Part shown: positions 9,415 to 19,693 of the stretch, in pieces
Numbering within the stretch: the first letter of the stretch is position 1
Layout: every line of letters starts with the position of its first letter
DNA from: Chloranthus sessilifolius
Taxonomy: Eukaryota > Streptophyta > Magnoliopsida > Chloranthales > Chloranthaceae
Reading direction: 5' to 3'
DNA: 64,000 nucleotides
Assembly (NCBI GenBank): GCA_021018995.1
Contig: CM037596.1
Location: 70,349,367 to 70,413,366, forward strand
The notes under the pieces: model-generated
Seen by the model: the letters and a program-made list of their open reading frames with translations, nothing else
Told to the model about the DNA's origin: nothing
The model's database searches: none
Position numbers and translations under genes: made by a program

Positions 9415-12400
9415 TTAATATATTCCATCATTAAACTTGACCTACATCGAAGGAACTGCGAGATTTGGAGGAGCCTTTTCTTCATCATGGAAGTGATCAA
9501 CATGTTTATTAGATTAAGCAGATGGTGAAATAGAGTGGTCATACTTCAACTGCTTAATCTAAGGCTATGAGAAACGCTTCTAATTTATCCAATATTCTAA
9601 GGAGGATATTATGTTTGCAAATATGATATTTTAAAGATTAATACTCTAGATTGAAAAGGACTAGGTTTTCCATCATTTGTTACCAAGGAAGCACATATAG
9701 TCCATTTTTGGCAACATACCTGTATCGGATACCGATACTTGAGGGATATGGCTGCAGGTGTATCCTGGGTGTTTCCCGGGAAAAAAAATAAAAGAAGAAG
9801 AAATTAGACTATAACTTTGGGATTTAGGGTTTTTCGGAAAAGAAGAAGTTAAAAGAGCCTACCTAGGAGCCTATCATCGTACCGCCTACCTATTTGAAAT
9901 CAGTCTCTATAAGTTTTTGTCAGTCTCTGTAAACTTTTTTTTTCATTTTCTTTTTTCTTACGTTTGTTAACCTAACATATACCTAAAAATATATGAAAAA
10001 ATAATTTTAAATATGTACCCCCCTGTATCGTATCCTGTTGTTTAATAATTGTCATATCGCCGTACCCGTGTCCCGTACCCATGTCCGTGCTTCTTAGTTT
10101 GTTACTCAAAGGCTCCAGTTCGCATCCTTTAAATCCTATGGTTTAATGGATGACCTTGAGACCATCTGGTTTCATTGATACACTTGCATTACTTGGAGTC
10201 TCTAAATATTCTTTGTTTGCATGTTTATGCTTCTGTTGGGACGATTTCTTATCCTAGTTTTTCTTTGTTTTATAATATGCTTTTGCATATTTATTTCAGC
10301 TGGTGTGGAAGCATTTTCTGTTTCAGACATTTGGGATTGAAACAGATGATTGGCATCACACATTCTCTATGAGAATGGATAAGAGCATGTTTATCACTTT
10401 TCTACTTTTCTATGGAGTTAATCAAAAGCAGTTCCATAAATGAGAAAGGATGAGAGAGTGTGTTACCACCTCTTGTTTAAATCAAGGTCTCTCTTCTCCT
10501 CTCATGGCTATCAATTTTCAATTCATCTTCCTTTTACTTCCTGGAACCCAACATACAAGCGAAAACATAGATAAAGGCAAAGATCAGGTCCATAACCATT
10601 CTTAGATCAAACATGCTTGATTTTCATAAAGAATTGGATTGATTAGGGTATGTCATCATTTCCAGAAAACAGTTTTTCAACTAGTTTAGAAACCAATTCA
10701 GAAACTGAACTAAACCAGTTTCTGGAGTGGTTCAGAAACCAGCTCAAAACCAATTTAGAATCAGAGAACAACCCAGTTTCTGAACTTGTTCAGAAGCAGG
10801 ACTAAACCAGTTTCTAAACGCATTCACTTCCAGTTTTTTATCTAATTTAGAACCAAAGAAGCCAACTCATTGTCATTGTGTTTCTGTTCTAGTTTCTGAA
10901 CTAGATTGGCTTGCTTCAGTTGGTATTAGTAATTAAGAAAATTGTTTGGATTGGTACTAGTTTTTGAGTAAACCATTTTTTTAATTGGATGTGCTTGCTG
11001 CCTTGCTGAATTTTAAATTTGACGAGAGATTGTTGAAGCTTTACTTTCATCTGATACTAGTGTCTGAATTATCACTTCTATTGCAGCTTAAGAAGAAATG
11101 ACCAAGCAAAAGGGGAAAGCTTCATTTAACCAACACCATTGCATTAGTTGGATAGGCCAACCACCATTTAGAATTTAGAATGATAATTAGCCAGACATAA
11201 AGCACATAAACTTAGAAACTAGAATATGGATTTTATCAAGCAGTGTTGGGTTTCGTGTAAATGCACGATAAGCGAACAAATAGATGGAAAAGGAAATTAT
11301 GATGATGATGAGGATTTTTTTTTCAATTCTCCTTGTGTCATTAGGGTATTTCAGTTTAGAACAAGGATTCTCTATTTAGTAAAAGTTGAAGCCTTCACTT
11401 AAGTGAATTTTGATGCTAATAGAACATCAGTGACAGTGTGGAAGTTATTTTTGGCCTTACCATGAGTCCAGCTGCAGCAAAGGGGGAAAACTATTATCAA
11501 ATAGAACTTAGATAAATTCAACTTATTATCAAGTCAATTTAGATACCAATCAACTTATTATCAAGTAGAAGTTCACGAGAGCAAACTAACCGAACTATGC
11601 AAGAGCAAGACATAACCACAATTTTTTTTTTTCATTTTTGTTTTTGAAGCTTATTTTAATTGCAAATATACTAATAATAATTTTATCGACATTTATAGAA
11701 ACGTGTCAGTTCTTTCCCTTAGGCAGATGAGCCGGAGAGGACCCTTTAGGAGAATGAGTTCCTTGACAAAATTCTCGAGAAGCAATTGAGAGAGATGGAT
11801 CATAGTGCATTTAGTGGATGCATTTTAATACCGTTATTATTATATTATTTATGTTTTGACTAGGGGTTATTATTATTATTTTTAAATAGGAGCAACAACA
11901 AATTTGATATACCCTTAAAGAAGTCGCAAATTGTAATAACTTCAATTAATAGTAGGAGGTTTTAGGAATTTGATCCTAAAATCACTAATACACACGTTTT
12001 TTGAACTGCTGCTTGGACACTATTAGGGGATTTTGGTCAATGAACCATAATTTGTAATCCTGAAGCTGTTCTAACAAACAAAAATTCATATAACAGCAAC
12101 TCTGAAAGTGTTTTTTTAAAACTGTTACCAAACAACTATTCCAACAATAACAATGCTTACAAAACATTCGCATAAATCACTTCTTTAAAAAGCAGAACAT
12201 TGCTAAACAGGGCAATAGCGATTCCTCAAATTCGAAGTTTAGGAATTTTTGGAATTCTTGTGCTCGTTGTACATGCTCTAATCATGCCTTGTGTCGGTTG
12301 TTTATGATTGTGAATTTGTGATGCATGTGGATTATGTAATGGAGATATTTTATTACATAAAGATCATTTAAAAATTTAACTAGATTTTCACTTCATAGTT

Positions 12401-12737
12401 TATTATTATTATTTTGTAATTCTCAGAATTTTCTCGATTTTCCCAAAATATTACCGTAATTTATCCTAGTTAAACTGAACTAATCCCCTGCCAAATTGTT
12501 ACTGAATCACAACTTATTTTCTAACCTGTTATCATGTGGAGAAACAAGATATATCTGAAGACACTGGAAACCCAATCAAGTTCTCAAATAGTATTCGTAA
12601 AAGAAAAGAAAAGAAAGGATTTGGGTTACTGTCCACATTTAATATGAAAAGTGCATTGATTGGAGAGCTATAAATCCTCACATCAGTGTGATTTTTTAGC
12701 TATGTGCCATCTGTATGGTCACGCATGCGATGCGAAG
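9415..12737 (+). other. PNO1 intron, right part
   Basis: No exon was recognised. A region at 9720-10100 has gtatcgg/taccgatac and cccgtaccc words resembling an eroded MITE. At 10660-10910 a degenerate family of ccagtttctgaac and gttcagaaacc words forms an irregular, partly palindromic minisatellite. The rest is AT-rich without clear features. Confidence 0.5.
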
Positions 12738-13128
12738 TTGCCTTAGCACGACGCCATATATCTTGTCAGGTTCCTTTATGAATTGTCTGAGGCTCTGAGC
12801 ACCACGATTTTTGGAATCCATGGATTTGAGGACTCCAATATTAGTAGCAAATTCTTTTGATATTTTTTGAGAAAGTCTCATTAGCTTCTGAAATTTTGGA
12901 TTGCCAACTATATGGATTGCCTTAGCACGACGCCATATATTGTCTGAGGCATTGCCAACTATATGGATTGCCTTAGCACGACGCCATATATCTTGTCAGG
13001 TTCCTTTATGAATTGTCTGAGGCTCTGAGCACCGCGATTTTGGAATCCATGGCTTTGAGGACTCCAATATTAGTAGCAAATTCTTTTGATATTTTTTGAG
13101 AAAGTCTCATTAGCTTCTGAAATTTTGT
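12738..13128. repeat. 161-bp tandem duplication before last PNO1 exon
   Basis: Units at 12738-12898 and 12968-13128 share ttgccttagcacgacgcc through ctgaaattttg with few changes (period 230). A short third piece at 12918-12950 repeats only the first 30 bases. On the minus strand one unit is open for 61 codons with no recognised family; it could be a captured gene fragment. Confidence 0.8.
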
Positions 13129-13619
13129 TCGACGCTCTTATGTTTGTCATATTAGTCTAATTTTCTAATTAGTCAGGCTCGTAAGGTGGAATTGAAAACA
13201 AAAACAGACACGCCAGAGGTCAGTAACCTACAGAAGTGTGCTGATTTCATCCATGCATTTATGCTCGGCTTTGATGTTATTGACACTGTTGCTCTATTAC
13301 GGCTTGATGATCTATATGTTGACACGTTTGAGATCAAGGACGTGAAGACACTACGAGGTGAGCACCTTTCTCGTGCAATCGGTAGGCTTTCTGGTAAGGT
13401 GGCAAGACAAAATTTGCAATAGAGAATTTTACGAGAACCCTTATTGTGATAGCCGATACAAAGATCCACATACTAGGTTCCTTCTTGAACATTAAGGTCG
13501 CAAGGGATTCTCTCTGTAGTCTAATTTTAGGGTCGCCGGCAGGTAAGGTTTGTTCGAAACTCAGAGCAGTAACTGCCAGATTGGCAGAAAATTTTCTTTT
13601 CCTTTCTGATTTTTTGTGA

Positions 13620-14560
13620 TAAAGATCTGGTTGGTGGAATTTGGAGCTTTTTCTGCCTGGACTTTAGTATGAGAATTGGATGTTACATTTTTGTTTTGGC
13701 ACTTATTGGCTTCTTAAAGAAGAGATTTAGAATATTTACAGTTATTAATTTATGATATGATGGTATTGGAGTCTGCATATGGATGTCATCAAAGTCAGGG
13801 TTTTGAAAGCAAGCTGGGATTCTGTGAGGGAGACAAATATGGGAACAAAAATGAGAAAATGGAAAGTTGGTTGTTTAGATAAAAGAAAAGAAAATAAACC
13901 GACGACCTCATCGCCTACAAAGGGAGAGGAGCTATCACTCAACCGGTAACAATGATTCACAGGGTGAAACCGTGTTAACAACTAATATTAGCAATGTTGC
14001 ATCACCCAACTGCTCCCTACTCCGAAGCGCAATAGGCTACACCATGGGCTCCAAGGAAAACCAAATTTGTAGCTGGACCAAGTTTTTAGGGTAAACTTGG
14101 TTGTCTGACCTTAAATTCAAACCACAATTGGTCATCTCAGGAAGCATATCGTCTTCCTTGTGAGCCTGCTTAAAACTGTCAGTTTCTATGAATGGGTCCG
14201 AATGTTAAACCTTAGATTGCTGAGTGGCTTATATCACGAGCCATGTCACATGTGATTCGGACTCGCTCAGCCTATCTCAGAGGAATTTAGAAAAGAAAAA
14301 AGGTTTTTTTGTTTTTTTTTTTCAACTTTTTGCCCATCAAACCTTAGATCACGAGTAATGTGGTTGAGTGGCTTATATCTCAGAGGGAAAAAAGGATCTT
14401 CATTGTCTGGTTCAGAGCATTCAATGGTTTTTGACGTAGGTGCCCTCCAATATTTCGTGGGTGTTAATAAAGCTACCTGATAACTTTTTATGGTGGAAAA
14501 AACATAATGGGAGCATATTTTCATTTGTTAAACTTGTTAAGAAGACAAGCATTTCCACCA
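13620..14560. other. No gene seen
   Basis: Sequence after the PNO1 stop. The word gagtggcttatatc occurs twice (near 14221 and 14366), each preceded by aaccttagat. No coding exon, RNA gene or element with clear ends was recognised. Confidence 0.5.
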
Positions 14561-14657
14561 TAAACAACGATGACTTCCTTGAGTCTGACGATGGATATCA
14601 ATTTTCCTCTTAATCTTTCACACAATTGATCTTGAGATCATGATGCACCTATAAGAC

Positions 14658-14663
<6 letters not shown>

Positions 14664-14729
<66 letters not shown>
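14664..14729. repeat. (TA)n microsatellite
   Basis: An uninterrupted alternating TA/AT run of about 66 bp within the MITE arm. Confidence 0.95.
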
Positions 14730-14731
<2 letters not shown>

Positions 14732-14822
14732 CACATAGCACACATCACAAAAAGTGACCGTTAGGGAGGTACACCAATGATCATAGTCACTTATGGGGAT
14801 GTGTGCCATGTGGAATCACGAT

Positions 14823-15303
14823 TAGGGCTCTCAATGGGTTGGTCCAACCCGGATTTTGGCCTACACTCGCCTCGGGTGGTGACCTGGATTGATCCGGGCT
14901 GGGCTTGGGTTGAATGTTGCAACACCTGGATCGGATAAATTGTTGAATGGTTTAAAATCAACGATATTTATGTAAAAGCACACCTTGCAATCCCAATCGG
15001 TTCTAGCTTCATAAATAGAAACCGTAAAATAGGCTTTTCATTTTATCGCAGAATCTACCAACTCAAGTCCCAACCCTAAGCAAATAAGTCTCACTCTCTT
15101 AAATTCTCTTCTTGAAAATTGTTTTGAAATTTTTTTGCCAAATTTTATTTACAAAAAAAAAAAACCCAAAAAAAGCCCGGAAGAAAATCCAATCCCAGCT
15201 CGGCCCCTTGGGCTGATTAAATGGCAGCCTGGGTTAAAGCCGGGCTTAAAATATTGGAAACGTCCCTCGGGTAGGGCCGGGCCGGGTTCCATTGAGAGCC
15301 CTA
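14823..15303. mobile_element. Nonautonomous hAT element, 481 bp
   Basis: Perfect 15-bp terminal inverted repeats, tagggctctcaatgg and ccattgagagcccta. A perfect 8-bp target duplication, atcacgat, lies at 14815-14822 and 15304-15311. The interior is GC-rich near the ends and has no transposase. Related, degraded copies occur at 16826-17062 and near 17622-17777. Confidence 0.92.
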
Positions 15304-15345
15304 ATCACGATGAGACAATCTAATAAGTGTGACATGATCTAAAAA

Positions 15346-15936
15346 TTTATTATGTAAAAAATTGGGGCGAAAAATAATCTTCATAGTTTGATTTAAGATA
15401 GTCTACCTTGTTTAGGATGAAAATGCGTGTTTTGCAAGGTTTAAACGGGTCTAAATAACGCCACCCAAAAAACAATCCCCATCAGAAGTTGATTGTTTAA
15501 AAAACCTATTTCACTTATTTTTAATTGGATTTTGATAATTAAAAAATTGACTGAAAGTCTAAATTAGACCGTTTAAAATATCTACAAAAATTAATAGGAG
15601 AATGCTCATTCTTTCTACGTTATGACTTATGAGTAATCTTGATTCAAAAGTAAAATTTTCAATTGAACAATAAAGTTTGAAAAATAATATTAAAAAAATA
15701 CAATTTTTTTTTAGTAATATCACTAAAAAATGCATATTTGACATTGCTATGGCGAATCTCCTCCCTATGCGAATCTTAATATTTTAAAGTGTCAAATCAG
15801 TGAAAGATGAAAAGCTTATTTTCAGTGTGTCGAGGATTTTGGTAAGAGATTGACCCGTACACCATTCATGCTTACTTGAGTCTATTTTACTTGCATATCT
15901 TTTAGTTTATTTGTGATGCTGGTAATCACACCATAG

Positions 15937-15938
<2 letters not shown>
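15346..15938. other. No gene seen
   Basis: AT-rich sequence without recognised coding, RNA or mobile features. Confidence 0.5.

Positions 15939-15979
<41 letters not shown>
15939..15979. repeat. (TA)n microsatellite
   Basis: An alternating AT run of about 41 bp just left of a MITE arm. Confidence 0.95.
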
Positions 15980-15980
<1 letters not shown>

Positions 15981-16002
15981 TTTTTTGAAGAAATATTATC
16001 TA

Positions 16003-16200
16003 GGGCACCTCTGTTTGCGCTCAAGTCCCCTTGAAAACTATTGATTGCTTCAAATATGATGATGAAGATTTAGGTTCATCCCGATCTTTCACACAATAGA
16101 TTTTGATATCATGTTGCACCTATCAGACGGGCAGTTTTTGATCCCATGTGTCACAGATCCCAAAGCAATTGCTCTGGAATAATATGGCAAGCATAAACGT
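16003..16200. mobile_element. Left arm of palindromic MITE
   Basis: Starts gggcacctctgtttgcgc and continues with ccttgaaaactattgattgc, ccgatctttcacacaatag, cacctatcagacgggcag and ccatgtgtcacagatcc, the family's arm order. No matching right arm follows before the next copy starts. Confidence 0.6.
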
Positions 16201-16206
16201 GAAGTT

Positions 16207-16523
16207 AGGGCCCACTTCATAGACCCACTGAAAACCATTGGCTGCTTCGGATATGATGATGGAGATCATATGGGATATTTGAATCATATGGGCAATGTTT
16301 TATCCCATGTGTCACGGATCTCAAAACAATAGCCCTTGAATCATATGACACTGCAAATTTAGGGGCATTTTTTGGGGATCTGTGACACATGGAATAAAAA
16401 AGGACCGTCTCATTCAGGACCCATGATCTCAAGATCTATTTGATGGAAGAATGGGATGACATAAGATCTACAGAATCTGATCTGAAGCAGCCAAAGGTTT
16501 TCAATGGATCTAAGAAGTGGGTG
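16207..16523. mobile_element. Palindromic MITE, nearly complete
   Basis: Outer inverted repeats: gcccacttcatagacccact plus gaaaaccattggctgcttc at 16210-16250, facing gaagcagccaaaggttttca plus atggatctaagaagtgggtg near 16478-16522. The inner words ccatgtgtcacggatct and atctgtgacacatgg also face each other. No clean target duplication was found. Confidence 0.7.
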
Positions 16524-16540
16524 CTTTCAAAGAACGCCCG

Positions 16541-16674
16541 GGGCAAACAAAGGTACCTATTTTCTATGTGATTTCCCTTTTTCACATGGCAACAAACTCA
16601 TACTTTGGGGCAAACAAAGGTACCTATTTTCTATGTGATGTCCCTTTTTCACATGGCAGCAAACTCATACTTTG
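16541..16674. repeat. 67-bp tandem duplication
   Basis: Two near-identical units starting gggcaaacaaaggtacctat at 16541 and 16608, each with ccctttttcacatggca and caaactcatactttggg. Only about two differences are visible. Confidence 0.9.
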
Positions 16675-16825
16675 GGTGCCACAAGTTACTATTTTGCAGG
16701 CAAAAAACGCCCCTTCTTTCACATGGGCAAAAGACATGAGAGGACGACTCCTATGGCCATCCACTTTTTAGCCAAGTGGCACACAAGTTTTAATCGATCC
16801 ACTACATCATTGACATGTGTCTAGG

Positions 16826-17062
16826 CTCTCAGTGAGCCAGATTAGGGTTGGGCTGGGGTTCAACCCGGCTCTAACCTACTCGGGCTGGATGTCCAATTTT
16901 TCCCGCCCAGCCCTAACCCTGGCTAGCCGAGCCTGGCTTGGGCCTTTTTCTAAGCTTTTTTTTCTAATAAAATTTGGTTAGACTGACTGATTTTTTTTTT
17001 AATAAAAGTTTGAAGGTTAAAAATTTAATTAAATAATTATATTAACATTATAGAGGCTCAGG
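16826..17062. mobile_element. Degenerate relative of the hAT element
   Basis: Begins taggctctcagtgagccaga and is rich in gggttgggctgggg and gcccagccctaaccctgg words, like the ends of the element at 14823-15303. Its continuation is interrupted by the MITE at 17063; the far end is unclear, but family words recur in reverse near 17622-17777. Confidence 0.45.
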
Positions 17063-17356
17063 CATAGTGACAAATTTCGCAAAATTCGCCGAAATAGGGG
17101 TAAACAAAAAATTCAATACTTTTCGGTAATTTCGGTATTTTTCGATGAAATTTCGGTATTTTTTTTATGTTTTAATTTTTTTTAAATATGTTAGTAATTT
17201 AGTATATATTATAGTAATTTTTTTAAAAAATATTAAAAATATTTTTAATCCATGAAACTTTCCCAAATTTTTTTCCAAAATTTATCGAAATTAATCTGAA
17301 ATGTACCGAAAGGAGCCCCCTCTAAAAAATAATCGAAAACGAAATTTGTCACTATG
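17063..17356. mobile_element. hAT MITE, 294 bp
   Basis: Perfect 17-bp terminal inverted repeats, catagtgacaaatttcg and cgaaatttgtcactatg. A perfect 8-bp target duplication, ggctcagg, lies at 17055-17062 and 17357-17364. No coding capacity. Confidence 0.93.
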
Positions 17357-17547
17357 GGCTCAGGTACATGCTTTTATTTAAATATCTCATTTTAATTTGT
17401 TGCACAATGATTATAACGGATAACAGTTGCTTGAAAGGACAACGGTTGCACAACGGTTATTACAGACAACAGTTGCACAATTATAACGAACAATGGTTAT
17501 AATCTTAGGGCATTTAAGTAAAAGGAATTTTTTTTATAACTTTAAAA

Positions 17548-17550
<3 letters not shown>

Positions 17551-17621
<71 letters not shown>
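17551..17621. repeat. (TA)n microsatellite
   Basis: An alternating TA run of about 71 bp. Confidence 0.95.
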
Positions 17622-17623
<2 letters not shown>

Positions 17624-18421
17624 GTTGGGTGTTGGAACACTCAACCCACCCACGCCCGGCCCAAATTGATCCAAATTGCAACATGTTTAGTCTTATTCGG
17701 ATACCTGGCCGAATTTGCTTGATAGAAAGTACTACTTTTTTCAAATCGGGTGCAGGCCAAAATCTGACCCGGCCCACATGCTAAAAATATAGCATTTATT
17801 AAATGATTTCAAACATTCAATTGGTGCACTTTAATTTTGACCCTTTCAAAATATGAAGTAGCTACTATTTTAATCTTACCTCCTTTAGTTCATCATATGA
17901 ACTATCTTAATAATAAGTGGAGGATCATAAAATAATGTGTAAAGAAGCCGTTATGTGCCATTATTTCAACAGTAAACATGAGATTGACCGTGATCAATGA
18001 CGATAAAATGAAACCAATTTCGTTATATGATTTAATTTTAATCACCATTGAAACCAATGATGATGGGTGACCCTAGTAGAATGGGTTCGACGACGTGGGA
18101 ATGAGGTGCCGCCATAGAGTGGGTTCGACGACGTGGGAATGAGATGCCGCATGGCGGCACCCAACTGGATATCCAAATCATTTTTTGTAAACAATTTTTT
18201 TTACTTGATAAAAGAAAACAAATAAAGAGAATAGTACAACGGATACTCTGCGTATTTCTCCCCTGAATGCAAAATTATATACTGATAATTTCAATACATA
18301 TTGTTATAAATAAATAAATATATAAAATAAATACTTCAGAAAAATAACTACACCAGACTTTATTGGGTATTTATCGATTGCAGCTCATATGGCCAGTTAA
18401 ATACTAAAATATAGATTGATT

Positions 18422-18428
<7 letters not shown>
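17622..18428. other. No gene seen; short tandem repeat
   Basis: The first 150 bases resemble the reverse of the hAT family's GC-rich end (cacgcccggcccaaattg, tgacccggccca). At 18078-18150 the word gggttcgacgacgtgggaat occurs twice in tandem. Nothing else was recognised. Confidence 0.5.

Positions 18429-18470
<42 letters not shown>
18429..18470. repeat. (TA)n microsatellite
   Basis: An alternating TA run of about 42 bp. Confidence 0.95.
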
Positions 18471-18475
<5 letters not shown>

Positions 18476-18793
18476 AAAAAAATAAAAATAAAAAACTTAA
18501 ATATGGATAGTACCTGTTGGTACCGGGACAACATGGCAATTTATGGTAAGTATCAACTATTGTCGACCGATATTTAAAACGCTACCAAAGTGGGATAACC
18601 GAAAGCAAACATATTTATAAGATACAAATTTGCATCTCAAATTAGATTTAACTCAAAATGAAGACAGATTAATACTCCCTTAACACAACGAAAAAGCAGC
18701 TTCAGATTATTTGGATCACGAATTTGGTTAACAGAAATTCACAGCTATTTACATGTGTAGAGTGCCGATTTTGTGTCAACAGTTACAATCTTA

Positions 18794-18931
18794 TCAGTGC
18801 GGCTGAAAGTCCATTGAGAAGAAATTTGCAGCATCCATATCGTCCCCTCTGAACTCTTCTTCAAATTTTATTAAACCTTTGTAGAAGGGCAGCGTTGTTG
18901 GTGGGCTTCTCCCCGTTCTCATCTTCGAGGC
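18794..18931 (-). CDS. Terminal coding exon of unidentified host gene
   Basis: On the minus strand an acceptor (gtcaag at 18932-18937) is followed by 45 codons and TGA at 18794-18796. The peptide starts ASKMRTGRSPP, contains FYKGLIKFEEEFRGDD and ends FFSMDFQPH. Codon composition and the phase-0 junction match the exon at 19527-19693 across a 595-bp intron. An alternative acceptor at 18958 would give the wrong phase with that exon. I do not recognise the family. Confidence 0.4.
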   Translation of the reverse strand, partial: ASKMRTGRSPPTTLPFYKGLIKFEEEFRGDDMDAANFFSMDFQPH

Positions 18932-19526
18932 CTTGACACGTGGATTATCTTACAGAATCAAGTCACCAAGTCAATGCATGTATATATGTATAACCATGGC
19001 CTAGGTTACCTTATCAGTGTGTTATATGGGACTTGCTCTCAGTGCCTGCAATTATATCGTCACATATCAAATCTCTGTAAACCCTTCCATTTTTACCTTA
19101 ACAAAGTCACTAATTATAAAAATTTCAATATAGCACCAGAGACTCATTTTTTGTCTTGAGAAACCTTTTTCCAGACATGCATAGTTGAATGCTGACTCTC
19201 AAATCTTTTTGTGTGTTGTAGCGTAAATACATATGTTTTATTTAAAAAACTTCTGGTATTATTCACACCTTAAATGATCACTATAAGTTGTATATGGCAG
19301 GCAGCAAGATGTAAGAACGGAACTAATTGTTTGCATGAAAAAAAAAATCCATATCAAGGAATTTCATTCCAACCCTATGTGTCAACTCGAATTAACTATT
19401 TACATCTTCTATATATATATATATATAGAAAAGGAGCTGAATTTCCAAATAACTCTGATGTCAATGGATTGTAAGGAGACAGGAAAAAAAATCTCGCTTT
19501 TAAAATATTTGATATCAGGAAAGAAC

Positions 19527-19693
19527 CTGGTTCTGTGAGCTTGTGGCAGTAATCCAGCGTTGGGAGGGATGAGTAGCTGCTGAATTATCATTGACGAAAG
19601 TCACTACTCTTGATTGTGCTCGTCTATTGGCAGAAATTGGGGGAGGCATTTCTCTCATGGCCCACAACACAAAACCAGAAGGAACAGATGAAC
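19527..19693 (-). CDS. Penultimate coding exon of unidentified host gene
   Basis: The minus strand has an acceptor (aacag) next to 19693 and a donor (ccag/gttctt) at 19526. The 167-bp exon is open in one frame: two bases, then 55 codons with SSVPSGFVLWAMREMPPPIS, RRAQSRVVTFVND and SQRWITATSSQNQ. It splices in phase 0 to the exon at 18794-18931. The upstream exons were not found with confidence; the retroelements to the right would then lie in introns of this gene. No family recognised. Confidence 0.4.

Larger units (their letters stand above)
1056..13619 (+). pseudogene. PNO1: PNO1 (partner of NOB1), disrupted copy
   Basis: PNO1/Dim2 is a KH-domain protein that binds pre-40S particles with the NOB1 nuclease and is needed for 18S rRNA 3' maturation. 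Exon 1 begins at ATG 1056; residues such as KPKFEPL and IQFRK are visible, then after an insertion TPLKKAWMEIYTPVY and MKIDIRMNLK up to a donor at 1594 (aag/gtacgt). The last exon starts after the acceptor cag at 13176 with ARKVELKT, and continues with LQKCADFIHAFMLGFDVID, LLRLDDLY, LRGEHLSRAIGRLSGK and, one frame over, KIHILGSF, LILGSPAGK and LRAVTARLAE. This order is characteristic of PNO1. Defects: a 323-bp MITE plus 8-bp duplication in exon 1 (331 bp, not a multiple of 3), a missing base near 13399 in the conserved GK-G-GKT loop giving TAG at 13420, and an altered C-terminus (NFLFLSDFL where RF is expected). The intron is kept, so this is not a processed copy. The single-base loss could be a sequencing error; the MITE cannot. 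Confidence 0.85.
14570..15345. mobile_element. Old palindromic MITE carrying a TA tract and a hAT insertion
   Basis: The left arm has aatctttcacacaattgatc, cttgagatcatgatgcacc, ccacatagcacacat and aaaaagtgacc; the facing arm has gtgtgccatgtggaatcacg and continues after the hAT insert with atgagacaatc. It is a degraded member of the family at 534-932. The left arm is expanded by (TA)n at 14664-14729. Confidence 0.6.
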
